A stretch of 64,000 bases of DNA from Pleurocapsa sp. CCALA 161 (GTDB lineage: Bacteria; Cyanobacteriota; Cyanobacteriia; Cyanobacteriales; Xenococcaceae). The translations under genes and the position numbers were made by a program. The notes beneath the pieces were generated by a model that worked only from the letters and a program-made list of their open reading frames with translations, did no database searches and had not been told where the DNA came from. Of this stretch, positions 45,713-55,315 are shown in pieces (the first letter of the stretch is position 1; each line of letters opens with the position of its first letter). The stretch covers positions 24,440 to 88,439 of the forward strand of contig NZ_PVWF01000006.1 of NCBI RefSeq assembly GCF_003003995.1, in the 5' to 3' direction.

Positions 45713-46309
45713 CTAGAAGTTATCTGATTCTGGTAAAGCACCTGCACCATTTTGATTCAGGAATAAATTGCCAGCAGCATCATTTTGGTAAACACAATCA
45801 ATTTTTGGTTTACCTTCTAAAGCACCAATAAAACCAAAAGTATTCATTCGTCGTTTGCAATCTTTTACTTGTTCTGAACTGACCAAGTTTTGCTGTTCTA
45901 AAATTGACCAGTTAGTTCGGCGTAATACACATCCAGGCTGCATCTGAGGTTGAGTTAAATATACGCTAAACGGATTTAGGGTCAGAAAAACGCGCATATC
46001 GGTAACGATCGCACTTGCGCCAAATTGCTGACATATTTCAGGATTAGGTGCTTTGCGATCGATTTGCAGGCTAGAATCAACAGTTGCCAGATTATCTGAA
46101 CCACTAGTTAAATTTAAAGAAAGTCCAATTACTATACCAATGATAAAAACGCTGGCAATAATCGCTATTTTTGCTATGTCTAACGGATTTTTTTTACTGG
46201 GTGGATTAGGATTAGGATTAGGGTTAGAGCGATAGTTTTCAGGCTGAGCGTAAGGATCTACTCGACCATTTCTATAGTTATTATTAAGATTACGATTTCT
46301 ACGAGCCAT
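45713..46309 (-). CDS. DUF3172 domain-containing membrane-anchored protein
   Basis: A 198-residue protein. The N-terminus is rich in R, N and P (including a 'NPNPNPNPP' run), then one membrane segment at about residues 45-67 ('IAIIASVFIIGIVIGLSLNL'), then an exported or lumenal DUF3172 domain with 'GASAIVTDMRVFLTLNPFSV', 'QPGCVLRRTNWSILEQ' and two conserved cysteines. A cyanobacteria/plastid-specific family of unknown function. Divergent from mnmD and upstream of glmS on the same strand (74 bases). Confidence 0.8.
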   Translation of the reverse strand: MARRNRNLNNNYRNGRVDPYAQPENYRSNPNPNPNPPSKKNPLDIAKIAIIASVFIIGIVIGLSLNLTSGSDNLATVDSSLQIDRKAPNPEICQQFGASAIVTDMRVFLTLNPFSVYLTQPQMQPGCVLRRTNWSILEQQNLVSSEQVKDCKRRMNTFGFIGALEGKPKIDCVYQNDAAGNLFLNQNGAGALPESDNF

Positions 46310-46454
46310 AGGTGATTATTAATTACTAATTACTAATACTGATTAATTGCTCATTGCTCAGGGATACATTCCTCTATTTTAGAAGTTTTGTTTAGGGAAT
46401 TTGTTTCTAGTTTAAGCTGAATCTATAAGCGATTAAATTTCTCTTAAAACTGCG

Positions 46455-47354
46455 ATGAATAGTAACCAGTTTACCCCTCAGCTTACGAAAGATGGCTCAT
46501 ACACTTTTTTCTCACCAGAGTTTCAAGAAACTTTTCATTCATCCTTTGGCGCAAAACAAGAAGCGGAAGTGAGATACATTGAACCTTGTCAAATTAAAGA
46601 ATTAGCGACACAGCAGTGTACTATTCGTATTTTAGATGTCTGTTATGGCTTAGGTTATAACAGTGCCGCTGCTTTAGAAGCAATTTGGTCAGTCAATCCT
46701 CAGTGTCAGATCGAACTAATTGCTTTGGAAATATCGCCTGATGTCCCCCGTCAGGCGATTCAACATAATCTTTTAGCACAGTGGCAATTGCCTATTCCCA
46801 ATCTCTTGGCTGAATTAGCAAGTAAATCTCAGGTTTCCACTGAATTTTTCTCCGCTAAACTACTATTAAATGATGCCAGGCAAACAATTAAGTCACTCGT
46901 GGAGCAAAATTGGCAGGCAGATGCCATTTTTCTCGACCCTTTTTCTCCGCCAAAATGCCCTCAACTTTGGACGGTAGAGTTTATTAATTTATTAAGTAAA
47001 TGTCTTACTTCAAGAGGAAGATTAGCAACCTATTCTTCTTCCGCAGCAGTTCGTACCGCCCTGTTGAGTGCTGGATTAAATATTGGTTCAATTATAGGCG
47101 CAGGTCGTAAGTCTCCTGGGACTATTGCTAGCTTCGAGTATAAAAAGCTACCAAAGCTATCGATCATGGAGCAAGAACACTTGCAAACTAAAGCGGCAAT
47201 CCCTTATCGCGATTACGCTGGCGCGCACTCTGCGGATCGCACTCTACAAGATCGGGCAGAGCAAATCATCGCTCGCCGACAACAAGAGCAGCAAAAAAGC
47301 CCTCAAGAATCCACATCTCAGTGGCGCAAACGATGGCTGGGGTCAAAAATATAG
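46455..47354 (+). CDS. mnmD: tRNA 5-(aminomethyl)-2-thiouridine methyltransferase, MnmC N-terminal-domain type
   Basis: A 299-residue SAM-dependent methyltransferase of the MnmC/MnmD (DUF752) family. It methylates the aminomethyl group on wobble uridine 34 of some tRNAs. The N-terminal 'TKDGSYTFFSPEFQETFHS' is the family start ('L.n DGS.TL.S'-like), SAM binding is at 'ILDVCYGLGYNSAAALEA' and the catalytic loop is 'AIFLDPFSPPKCPQLWT'. The FAD oxidase domain of E. coli MnmC is absent, as in stand-alone MnmD. The C-terminal ~60 residues are a charged Q/R-rich tail. Confidence 0.85.
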   Translation: MNSNQFTPQLTKDGSYTFFSPEFQETFHSSFGAKQEAEVRYIEPCQIKELATQQCTIRILDVCYGLGYNSAAALEAIWSVNPQCQIELIALEISPDVPRQAIQHNLLAQWQLPIPNLLAELASKSQVSTEFFSAKLLLNDARQTIKSLVEQNWQADAIFLDPFSPPKCPQLWTVEFINLLSKCLTSRGRLATYSSSAAVRTALLSAGLNIGSIIGAGRKSPGTIASFEYKKLPKLSIMEQEHLQTKAAIPYRDYAGAHSADRTLQDRAEQIIARRQQEQQKSPQESTSQWRKRWLGSKI

Positions 47355-47662
47355 CCCTTGATATACCGTAATTTTAAGGAAGTATTAACTTTAAAGTGCT
47401 TTTATTAAGCAAAATTAAGAATTAGACTCAGTATTATACCTGATCCCAAATATTAGAATTATCTTCATAATATTTATCGATATCGCTAAAACATATTTTG
47501 TTTTAATTTTGTCGTTCGATCCAGAAAATCGAGCTAGGCTAAAGTATGTTAACAATGAAACTACTCAATCAATAAGTCAGACCTCTAAAATTTTGTGAAT
47601 CAATGAAATGACATTAGTTTTAGCTAAATCAAGTTAAAAATTTTCCTTAGATTAAGAAAATA
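47355..47662. other. Spacer upstream of the HD-GYP regulator
   Basis: About 308 AT-rich bases presumably containing the regulator's promoter. No repeat, RNA or clear promoter element was recognised. Confidence 0.4.
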
Positions 47663-48691
47663 ATGAAAAAAGTTGGCGACTGTCCTGTGGCTACCAAAAC
47701 CAATACTTTCGTAAGCACCTACCCTGATTTGCCGACTGCTAAAATTCTCATTGTCGATGAAAATCGTCTGAGTCGAATGACAGCACTAGATCTTCTGCTG
47801 CTAGATGGCTATGAGGTCATTGAAGTAGATAACCTAACTTCAATTTTGAGTAAAATTATCGATCAGCAGCCCGATCTGATTTTGCTCAATACGAAGCTGC
47901 GTCAGCAAGATAGCTTTGCTTTATGTCGTCAGCTGAAAGAAAATTACCGCACTAATAATATACCTGTTGTATTTACCACTTTAACTAACAACAGAGATGA
48001 GCGCATCAAAGCAATGGAAGTTGGTGGTAGCGATGTTCTTCTCAAACCCCTCAATCGAATTGAGCTATCTACTAGAGTCAAGTCTTTGATTAATCAAAAA
48101 CGAATCAATGATGGATTAAATCAAACAGAGCAGGTACTATTTACTATTGCTAGAGCGATTGATAAGCGCGCTGTTACCAGAGGCGGGATAGTTCGCGTGA
48201 CCTCCTTAGTTAAATCTTTTGGGGAGTATCTTGGTTTAAGTGAACATGAGATTGATGACCTAGCTTTTGCTGCTCATCTACATGACATTGGTACAATTGT
48301 GATTCCTGATGCAGTGATGCTCAAAGCAGGAGAGCTAACTGTTGAAGAAAAAGAGTTAATTAGACAACATGTTCTAATTGGGGAAGAGATCTGCCAGCCA
48401 TTACGTAACCGTAGTGGCGTTTTACCGATTGTACGCCACCATCATGAACGGTGGGACGGCAGTGGTTATCCTGATGGTCTTTCAGGCACAAATATTCCCT
48501 ATTTAGCTCAAATTTTTCAGGTGATTGATATATATGATGCCTTAACTAGCGATCGCCCTCACAAGCAAGCTTATAGTCCCGAAGAAGCACTACAGATTAT
48601 GTGGTCAGAAACTAAGCAGGGTTGGCGTAACCCAGAACTAATCGAGCAATTCACTCTCTTTATTCATGCTCAAAAGCACTCGAAGCTCTAA
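47663..48691 (+). CDS. Response regulator with HD-GYP phosphodiesterase-type output, degenerate receiver
   Basis: A 342-residue RpfG-like protein. Residues ~27-145 are a receiver domain: acidic pair in 'ILIVDENRL', conserved Thr in 'VVFTTLTNN' and Lys in 'DVLLKPLNRIEL'. However, the phospho-acceptor position is Asn76 ('LILLNTKLRQQDSF') instead of Asp. Residues ~155-335 are an HD-GYP domain with 'HLHDIGTIVIPD' (HD) and 'HHERWDGSGYPDGLSG' (HHExxDGxGYP), so the metal site for cyclic-di-GMP hydrolysis looks intact. No kinase gene is adjacent. Likely phosphorylation-independent or controlled by binding. Confidence 0.88.
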   Translation: MKKVGDCPVATKTNTFVSTYPDLPTAKILIVDENRLSRMTALDLLLLDGYEVIEVDNLTSILSKIIDQQPDLILLNTKLRQQDSFALCRQLKENYRTNNIPVVFTTLTNNRDERIKAMEVGGSDVLLKPLNRIELSTRVKSLINQKRINDGLNQTEQVLFTIARAIDKRAVTRGGIVRVTSLVKSFGEYLGLSEHEIDDLAFAAHLHDIGTIVIPDAVMLKAGELTVEEKELIRQHVLIGEEICQPLRNRSGVLPIVRHHHERWDGSGYPDGLSGTNIPYLAQIFQVIDIYDALTSDRPHKQAYSPEEALQIMWSETKQGWRNPELIEQFTLFIHAQKHSKL

Positions 48692-48711
48692 GCTCTAGGC
48701 TTTAAGCGAAT

Positions 48712-48758
48712 GACCTAATTGCACCTGTTCAAATTAAGGTGTAATTAGGTCTTTTTTT
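48712..48758 (+). terminator. Strong rho-independent terminator after the HD-GYP gene
   Basis: A 14-bp stem pairs 48712-48725 (GACCTAATTGCACC) with 48738-48751 (GGTGTAATTAGGTC), with one mismatch and a 12-base loop, followed directly by seven T residues. Confidence 0.93.
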
Positions 48759-48851
48759 GTGTTCTTCGCCACAGACATTGGTTAAAAAGATACTGGATAG
48801 CAGATAATAATAGGCAGGGATGCTAATTAAACCAAAATAACGACGTCAGCT

Positions 48852-49832
48852 ATGGTCAAGAATAAACGAAAAACATTCTTGTTGGATTTTGAAAAACCTT
48901 TGAGTGAGCTAGAGTCCAGAATCGAACAAATTAAAACTCTAGCCGCAGAAAACCAAGTAGATGTTTCTACCGAAATATCACAGCTCGAAGTGCGAGCAGG
49001 AGAATTACGCCAAGAAATATTTAGTACTCTTACTCCAGGTCAAAGACTACAGTTAGCTCGTCATCCTCGCCGTCCCAGCACTCTAGATTACATTCAGGCT
49101 ATTAGTGATGAATGGCTCGAGCTTCATGGCGATCGCGGGGGCTATGACGATCCTGCTTTAGTTGGCGGTGTCGCGAGGATTTATGGTCGTCCCGTGGTAA
49201 TAGTAGGACACCAAAAAGGCCGAGATACTAAAGACAATGTTGCCCGTAATTTTGGGATGGCTTTTCCTGGTGGCTATCGTAAAGCTTTTAGATTAATGCA
49301 GCACGCCAATAAGTTTGGAATGCCGATTTTAACTTTTATTGATACCCCAGGAGCCTGGTCGGGAGTGGAAGCAGAAAAGCTTGGTCAAGGAGAAGCGATC
49401 GCCTATAATTTGCGAGCTATGTTTGGATTTGAAGTCCCGATCATCTGTACCGTTATTGGTGAAGGTGGCTCTGGCGGAGCATTGGGAATTGGAGTAGCCG
49501 ATCGCCTCTTGATGTTAGAACACTCTGTTTATACAGTAGCCAGCCCAGAAGCCTGTGCGGCAATTCTCTGGAAAGATGCTCAAAAATCTGATCGAGCAGC
49601 AGCAGCCTTGAAAATCACCTCTGAGGATTTAAAAGAACTAGGCTTGATTGATGAAATTGTGCCTGAGCCTAGCAGTGGCGCTCATGTCGAGCCTGTAGAA
49701 GCAGCAGCAAAGCTCAAAGAAGTTATTTGGCGCAATTTGGAGCAGCTAAGGCAGCTATCTCCTCAACAAAGACAAGAACTGCGTTATGATAAATTTCGTC
49801 AAATGGGTCGTTTTGAAACAGTTGCCAATTAG
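48852..49832 (+). CDS. accA: Acetyl-CoA carboxylase carboxyltransferase subunit alpha
   Basis: A 326-residue subunit that, with AccD, transfers CO2 from biotin to acetyl-CoA to make malonyl-CoA for fatty acid synthesis. Family landmarks are '[20 protein letters not shown]' at the N-terminus, '[19 protein letters not shown]', '[20 protein letters not shown]', '[20 protein letters not shown]' and '[20 protein letters not shown]'. Complete. accD is elsewhere, as is usual in cyanobacteria. The activity of the whole complex is likely sensitive to PII, encoded at 28080-28418. Confidence 0.96.
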   Translation: MVKNKRKTFLLDFEKPLSELESRIEQIKTLAAENQVDVSTEISQLEVRAGELRQEIFSTLTPGQRLQLARHPRRPSTLDYIQAISDEWLELHGDRGGYDDPALVGGVARIYGRPVVIVGHQKGRDTKDNVARNFGMAFPGGYRKAFRLMQHANKFGMPILTFIDTPGAWSGVEAEKLGQGEAIAYNLRAMFGFEVPIICTVIGEGGSGGALGIGVADRLLMLEHSVYTVASPEACAAILWKDAQKSDRAAAALKITSEDLKELGLIDEIVPEPSSGAHVEPVEAAAKLKEVIWRNLEQLRQLSPQQRQELRYDKFRQMGRFETVAN

Positions 49833-50230
49833 ATTAAACCATTCTGAACTTATTACCCCAGGACAGTTTTGATCTTTGCTCTTAAAACAGATGTATATTT
49901 GGAAATGCTATAATGCAAAAGCAACATTTTGTTACACAAATTCTCATTTGGGGTTGCCCAACAATTTACCGTTTTGATTTAACTCTACTGGCAATAGAGC
50001 TTGAAACCAAAGGTAATTAGTGACAGTAAACCAAATTATAAAAATACCTGCCATATTTTACATTGAGCATTTTTACTAACAACCGACATTTAGCCAGGTG
50101 AAATATTGGCGAGCAATACAGCAATTTATCTTAGAAACATTGGAAAAGATATTTATCACTGTTTTTTAGATCGTATCTGCTATGTTGAATTTTTATATTT
50201 ATTGACTTGGGCAAATCATCTTACAGCATA
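49833..50230. other. Spacer between accA and the SDR gene
   Basis: About 398 AT-rich bases with no recognised RNA, repeat or coding sequence. It should hold the SDR promoter. Confidence 0.4.
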
Positions 50231-50962
50231 ATGAATCCACCCTCAAATCAACCCAGAGCAATCGTCACAGGGGCAAGTAGCGGTATTGGCAAAGCAACTG
50301 CTTTAGCCTTTGCCGAATCAGGTATTGAAGTTGCTTTAGTCAGCCGCTCTAAAGCTAAACTACAGGCTTTAGCCTTAGAGATTGAGCAAAAAACCCAAAC
50401 TAAAACAAAAGCTTATCCGCTGGATTTAGCTCTAGTAGACCAAGTGGCTGAAGCTATTGCTGGCATCTGTAGTTCCTTTGGCCCTATTGATATTTTAGTC
50501 AATAATGCAGGAATGGGGTATACTAATTTGCTAAAAAATACAACTCTAGCAGATTGGCAAAAAATACTTGAGCTTAACCTGACTAGCGTTTTTCAATGTG
50601 TCCAGGGAGTTTTGCCCCAGATGCGCGATCGCGCTTCAGGAACTATCATTAATGTTGCTTCAATTGCAGCCTCGAATGTTTTTCCTGAGTGGGGCGCTTA
50701 TAGTGTCAGTAAAGCAGGGTTGGTGGCTTTAAGTAAAGCGCTATCGCAAGAGGAGAGAAGTAACGGGATTCGTACCGTAATTATTTCTCCTGGTTCGGTC
50801 AACACTCCCATTTGGGATACAGACACCGTTCGAGCCGATTTGAATCGCTCGGCAATGCTAACCCCTGAAATCGTTGCCCAGTCGATACTCCATACAGCTT
50901 TACTACCTAGCCAAGCGGTAGTTGAGGAAATGATCGTTATGCCCAGTGGAGGGGCTTTATAG
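50231..50962 (+). CDS. Short-chain dehydrogenase/reductase (classical SDR)
   Basis: A 243-residue classical SDR. The cofactor motif 'TGASSGIGKATALAFAESG' is near the start, followed by 'ILVNNAGMGYTN' (NNAG), the catalytic serine strand 'GTIINVASIAA' and catalytic 'YSVSKAGLVALSKAL' (YxxxK). 'VIISPGSVNTPIWDT' closes the fold. Cofactor and substrate are unknown; it resembles the general 3-oxoacyl-reductase-like branch. The ATG at 50231 is chosen over an in-frame TTG at 50207. Confidence 0.85.
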   Translation: MNPPSNQPRAIVTGASSGIGKATALAFAESGIEVALVSRSKAKLQALALEIEQKTQTKTKAYPLDLALVDQVAEAIAGICSSFGPIDILVNNAGMGYTNLLKNTTLADWQKILELNLTSVFQCVQGVLPQMRDRASGTIINVASIAASNVFPEWGAYSVSKAGLVALSKALSQEERSNGIRTVIISPGSVNTPIWDTDTVRADLNRSAMLTPEIVAQSILHTALLPSQAVVEEMIVMPSGGAL

Positions 50963-50980
50963 GCAAAGGCAGCAGCGGAC

Positions 50981-51000
50981 GCGAAGCTAATCCTTTAGGG
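50981..51000. repeat. Short dispersed repeat, copy 2
   Basis: GCGAAGCT...CCTTTAGGG, 18 of 20 identical to 853-872. It lies in a repeat-rich, relatively GC-rich spacer downstream of the SDR gene. Confidence 0.6.
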
Positions 51001-51064
51001 CGCTCTTGACTGCACGGAAATGCTCAGGTTTCATCAAACAATGCGACCAAGCCTCGGCTTATGA

Positions 51065-51111
51065 CAGTTCCCTGCGGAGGGAAGCGAGCCTGCAAGCCTC
51101 ATGAGGAACTG
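51065..51111. repeat. Inverted repeat in the spacer upstream of folE
   Basis: CAGTTCC (51065-51071) and GGAACTG (51105-51111) flank a GC-rich centre, about 60 bases before folE. Origin unknown; it resembles repeat-element debris rather than a defined operator. Confidence 0.45.
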
Positions 51112-51173
51112 CATTAACAAGCGATCGCATATTTAACAGCAAAAGGATCAAGTTTTAATCACATTAATACATT

Positions 51174-51899
51174 ATGACAACAGTTTCTTCTAACGGTTAT
51201 AATCGTTCTGAATCATTCGGCAATAATTCTCAACCGCTACAATCTAGTTTGTTAGATCAAGTTGCCAGTAGACCAGATCGCAACACCCACAACGGACAAG
51301 CTGCACAAATTAAGGCGACTTCGGAAGCTGCCAAAGAACAAATGATGTCGGCAGTCTATACTATGCTGGAGTCGGTGGGAGAAGATCCAGAGCGAGAAGG
51401 ATTACTGAAAACTCCCAAAAGAGTTGCCGAAGCCATGGAGTTTTTGACTAGTGGCTACAACCAGTCTTTAGATGATTTGGTTAATGGTGCGATTTTTGAT
51501 GAAGGACATAATGAAATGGTGTTAGTTAGAGATATCAATTTCTTTAGTCTATGTGAACATCATATGTTGCCTTTCATGGGTAGAGCGCACGTAGCATATA
51601 TTCCTAATCAGAAAGTTGTTGGCTTAAGCAAGCTTGCTCGCATTGTCGAAATGTATGCCCGCCGTCTCCAGGTACAAGAGCGTCTAACTCGTCAAATCGC
51701 TGAAGCAGTTCAAGAAGTATTAGAGCCACAAGGAGTTGCAGTGGTGATGGAAGCTTCTCATATGTGTATGTCGATGCGGGGTGTACAAAAGCCTGGCTCT
51801 TGGACAGTTACCAGCGCCATGATTGGTGTCTTCCAAGATGAGCAGAAGACTCGCGAAGAATTCTTGAATTTGATTCGTCATCAGCCCAATTTTGGTTAA
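51174..51899 (+). CDS. folE: GTP cyclohydrolase I
   Basis: A 241-residue zinc enzyme that converts GTP to 7,8-dihydroneopterin triphosphate, the first step of folate and pterin synthesis. After a ~55-residue variable N-terminus come '[20 protein letters not shown]', the zinc/active-site strand '[20 protein letters not shown]', '[20 protein letters not shown]', and the second zinc cysteine in '[17 protein letters not shown]'. All catalytic residues are visible. Length is normal for cyanobacteria. Confidence 0.96.
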   Translation: MTTVSSNGYNRSESFGNNSQPLQSSLLDQVASRPDRNTHNGQAAQIKATSEAAKEQMMSAVYTMLESVGEDPEREGLLKTPKRVAEAMEFLTSGYNQSLDDLVNGAIFDEGHNEMVLVRDINFFSLCEHHMLPFMGRAHVAYIPNQKVVGLSKLARIVEMYARRLQVQERLTRQIAEAVQEVLEPQGVAVVMEASHMCMSMRGVQKPGSWTVTSAMIGVFQDEQKTREEFLNLIRHQPNFG

Positions 51900-51906
51900 A
51901 TACCCA

Positions 51907-52001
51907 GTAGGGGCGAACGTTAAGACCGCGCTGCTTCAAGAAGCGACTTTCGCACCCGAAGGGCGGTTCGCTCTCATAAAGATCTTGCAAATCGCCCCTA
52001 C
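51907..52001. repeat. Inverted repeat element (GTAGGGGCGA arms) between convergent folE and murF
   Basis: Perfect 10-bp arms GTAGGGGCGA (51907-51916) and TCGCCCCTAC (51992-52001) enclose a GC-rich centre with further small dyads (GAAGCG / CGAAGG-type). It may work as a shared terminator structure for the two convergent genes. A related degenerate copy lies at 34017-34042. Confidence 0.65.
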
Positions 52002-52006
52002 CTAAT

Positions 52007-53350
52007 TTAGATTTTAATTAATTCCTCAACAACCTTATTTAAGCCAACGGAATTAGAAGCTTTACACAAAATGCGATCGCCTGGACAGATAACTTGTTTT
52101 AACTGACTAAGAAGAGTGGCGCGATCGCTAAAACAGGCGGTTTGAATTCCTGCTGCACCCTGAATCATTTCTTGTGCTGCTGTCTCATCTGCTAACACCA
52201 TCAGTAGATCTAGGTTTAATTCTTGAGCTTTTGCCCCCACTTGACGATGTAGCTGGGGAGAATGTTCGCCTAATTCCTTCATTGTTCCCAATACGGCAAT
52301 ATGTCTGGTAGCAGGAGTTTCTTTCAGCATCTGTAGTGCAGCCAGCATTGACTCTAAGCCCGCATTATAGGTTTCATCGAGAATCACCACATCATTAGGC
52401 AAATCGTAACGACGAGATCGCCCTTGAGGTAGTCGAACCTGTAACCCAGCGATTAAAGGCGCAAAATCGATATTTAAGACTTGAGCGATCGCCACTGCTG
52501 CGAGATAATTACTGGCATTATGTTCTCCTGGTAAAGGCAGAGGTAAATCCTGTTCGGCAACTGTAATTTTGTCCTCGTCAATTGTTCCGTGTACATCTCC
52601 TCCTGTTAAACCATAGGTGATGGTTTTGCCCTGCCATACTTTTTGAGCAGTTTCAATTAACAGAGAATTATCGTAATTTAAAATAGCTGTACTAGTTTTA
52701 GGCATCTGTGCCAAAAGTTCACATTTAGCTTGGGCGATCGCTTCTCGTGAGCCTAAACGACCAATATGAGCCGTTCCTACGTTGGTAATTACGCCAATTG
52801 TCGGGCGGGCAATATCTGTTAACAAGGCGATTTCGCCCAATCCGCGCATTGCCATTTCAATTACAGCGTAACTATGTTCTGACGTTATTTGCAAAAGAGT
52901 TTTCGGTACGCCAATTTCATTATTAAAGTTGCCCTCAGTTTTGAGTACTTTTCCCTGAGTGCTTAATACTGCCGAAATTAATTCCTTGGTGCTGGTTTTG
53001 CCCACTGAACCTGTGACACCGACAACAGGGATATCAAAGCGATCGCGCCACCACCGAGCAATCTGTTGGTATGCTTTTAAAGTGTCTTTAACCATAAATT
53101 GAGGAACAGCGACAGATTCAATTTGACGATTTACAATTACGGCGATCGCACCTTTGTCTACTGCTTGCTCAATAAAGCTGTGTCCATCAAAATTTTCCCC
53201 GATTAAAGCGATAAACAGTTCTTGAGGTTTAATGCTGCGGGTATCGGTGGTTACACCAAATATAGACAAGCCTGGATCTGAGTCAGCGATTTGTAAGAGA
53301 TTATCCTTGAGAATTGTCTCAAGTTCTGCCAGAGAAAAATAGAGAGGCAT
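52007..53350 (-). CDS. murF: UDP-N-acetylmuramoyl-tripeptide--D-alanyl-D-alanine ligase
   Basis: A 447-residue Mur ligase that adds D-Ala-D-Ala to the peptidoglycan precursor in the cytoplasm. The N-terminal UDP-binding part has 'GVTTDTRSIKPQELFIAL', the ATP loop is 'VVGVTGSVGKTSTKELISAV', the central domain has 'NYDNSLL' and 'GEHNASNYLAAVAIA', and the C-terminal domain 'VILDETYNAGLESMLAALQM' with 'VLGTMKELGEHS'. These identify MurF among the Mur ligases. Complete. Confidence 0.95.
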   Translation of the reverse strand: MPLYFSLAELETILKDNLLQIADSDPGLSIFGVTTDTRSIKPQELFIALIGENFDGHSFIEQAVDKGAIAVIVNRQIESVAVPQFMVKDTLKAYQQIARWWRDRFDIPVVGVTGSVGKTSTKELISAVLSTQGKVLKTEGNFNNEIGVPKTLLQITSEHSYAVIEMAMRGLGEIALLTDIARPTIGVITNVGTAHIGRLGSREAIAQAKCELLAQMPKTSTAILNYDNSLLIETAQKVWQGKTITYGLTGGDVHGTIDEDKITVAEQDLPLPLPGEHNASNYLAAVAIAQVLNIDFAPLIAGLQVRLPQGRSRRYDLPNDVVILDETYNAGLESMLAALQMLKETPATRHIAVLGTMKELGEHSPQLHRQVGAKAQELNLDLLMVLADETAAQEMIQGAAGIQTACFSDRATLLSQLKQVICPGDRILCKASNSVGLNKVVEELIKI

Positions 53351-53653
53351 ATTGTAGGTTTGATCTGTAGATTAGCTTCTTTTTGAGGCGTTGCAGAATC
53401 TAGGTATAATTCTACAATTTCTGCAACCAAGCAAATCAACTAAAAAGCTAATAGCTAATAGCTGACAGCTACGAACAGATTACTTTTGCGCTTCGTACTT
53501 CAAATCAGCAACGCCCTTTTTTATAGCTCTAAGCTTTAAACTTCAAGCTCTAAGCTTCAAGATACTACACAGTATTTAAACTAGGTAGGCATAATTATTG
53601 ATTGTCTAACCATCCTTCTTTAAAAAGCTCAAAAATTAAAGATTAGAGCTTCT
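53351..53653. other. Spacer with AGCTCTAAGCTT-type short repeats
   Basis: About 303 bases. Two overlapping families of short imperfect repeats occur: GCTAATAGCT units near 53448-53470 and CTCTAAGCTT/CTTCAAG units near 53526-53562. A related run (GCTCTAAGCTCTAGGCTTTAA) lies just after the HD-GYP gene near 48684-48705. No gene or promoter was recognised. Confidence 0.55.
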
Positions 53654-55315
53654 CTAAAAACTAAAAGTAGTTCTAACAGTGCCAATTACTAAGTCATCAG
53701 TATTAAGAGTATTGCTATCTGGCTTGGTAATCCAAATCACTCCAGGGGTGATGGCAATATTATCGTTTACCTGATACTGATAAAAAGCTTCTAGATGCAA
53801 AGAGCGATCGCGATCTTCCTGATTTTCAATGGTGGAACTTGTTACTTCAGGTTCGCTGCCGATCACAATACCCGCGAGGCTACCTTCTTTAATTAAGTCT
53901 GGTATTGCCAGCGTTGCTGCCCAGTTCCAAATGTTTTGCGTGCCACGGTCAATCTGTTGATTTAAGGTATTCAGGCTTTTGACTTTACTTAATCCACCCC
54001 AGCCACCGACAATAATGCGATCGCTAATTACCCAAGATAATTCTAAGCCGTAGGAATTGCTAACTGTGGGAATTGCTGCACCGAATAATGCTGCTGTTTG
54101 CGATCGCAGATTAGATCGACTAGTACCTGTTGTCGTATCGCTTTGATTATAGCTATGGACATAGGTAGCAGCTAGACTAAGGCTTTTTAATGGTTCAAGG
54201 GTAATTTGCCCCAAAGCGCTGTAAGGGCCATTAAATAAACCATTGCCTGAAGTTGATTCATCAGCAGAGGAAGCAACATAACCTGCATCAATCTTGAGTT
54301 GCTCGCTAGGACGATAATTTATGCCTAATCCAGCATCTCCTGGGGGATAATAAAGGGGATTTCTGCTGCCAAAACGAGAAACTGCACCTGAACCGCCATC
54401 CCCGTCTAAAAAGTTAATCGTCGGGGCAATATCATCAGCATCTAATCCTGCTGCGCCAACAATTATTCCTAAGCGATCGCCAATATCAAAAGAATAATGT
54501 AAAGTATCTAGGCGTAAATCAGAGCGATCAGAATTATCAGGTTTGACAAAAGCTATTTCACCTTGAAAAGTCTCAATTTCAGGTGCAAAACCCGAAAAAT
54601 CGCTTCGCGAAAATCTAGTAAATAATAAATCATCTCCCTGAAAACTAGTTTGGAAATCCAACCTCAAGCGACTACCCAAAATAGTGCTGGTGCGATCGTT
54701 ATCTCCAGACAAAACACTACCTAAGCCAAAAATTGCTTCTCCCTGTAGTTTGCTAGTGGTCGAAAATTGTGTTGCTTCTAAATCTTGTAGTCGTGCTTGA
54801 GAACCGTCAGTTTTACCTTTAAGAATAGCTAATTCTGACTGAAATTCCTGCATCAAACGCAAAACTGTATCTATATCTACTTGAGGTGTATTTGTAGCCT
54901 TAGTGATTATTTTTTCAATGCTATTCAAACAAGAATTCAGACCCGCAGCAAATTCAGCACGGGTAACGGTCTGTTGTCCGCGATCAGCGCCATCTTGAAA
55001 ACCACTCAGACAGCCATAACGCTCGATTAAATTTTGTAAAGCTTGATATGACCAATCCGTTGGCTGAATATCTGAGAATTCCTTGATGCTGTTGCTTTGA
55101 CTAATTAACTTGTAATTAATTTTTGACAAGTTTTCCTGCTGTAAATTATCAAAATTTTCTTGACCATTGATGAGCTGCAAGTTATTTTGATCTAGCCAAT
55201 TAACAACGTCACCTTCATTTTTTGATTCCGCAATAGCTTCACCATTTGATGCCAATAGTAATAAAGCACCAATAATAGCTGCCGTTTGACAGACCACGCC
55301 CCGACTTATGAACAT
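53654..55315 (-). CDS. Iron-uptake-type outer-membrane porin (SLH + OprB-like)
   Basis: A 553-residue cyanobacterial porin. It begins with a signal peptide ('AAIIGALLLLASNGEAIA') and carries an SLH domain at residues ~85-140 ('DIQPTDWSYQALQNLIERYG', 'VTRAEFAAGLNSCLNSI') that binds peptidoglycan-linked polymer. A short coiled coil follows and then a ~350-residue beta-barrel of the carbohydrate-selective porin OprB type, ending in the outer-membrane signal 'TTFSF'. Relatives are implicated in iron and inorganic ion uptake. ATG 55315 follows a GAGGA ribosome-binding site at good spacing; a TTG nine bases upstream is an alternative. Confidence 0.88.
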   Translation of the reverse strand: MFISRGVVCQTAAIIGALLLLASNGEAIAESKNEGDVVNWLDQNNLQLINGQENFDNLQQENLSKINYKLISQSNSIKEFSDIQPTDWSYQALQNLIERYGCLSGFQDGADRGQQTVTRAEFAAGLNSCLNSIEKIITKATNTPQVDIDTVLRLMQEFQSELAILKGKTDGSQARLQDLEATQFSTTSKLQGEAIFGLGSVLSGDNDRTSTILGSRLRLDFQTSFQGDDLLFTRFSRSDFSGFAPEIETFQGEIAFVKPDNSDRSDLRLDTLHYSFDIGDRLGIIVGAAGLDADDIAPTINFLDGDGGSGAVSRFGSRNPLYYPPGDAGLGINYRPSEQLKIDAGYVASSADESTSGNGLFNGPYSALGQITLEPLKSLSLAATYVHSYNQSDTTTGTSRSNLRSQTAALFGAAIPTVSNSYGLELSWVISDRIIVGGWGGLSKVKSLNTLNQQIDRGTQNIWNWAATLAIPDLIKEGSLAGIVIGSEPEVTSSTIENQEDRDRSLHLEAFYQYQVNDNIAITPGVIWITKPDSNTLNTDDLVIGTVRTTFSF

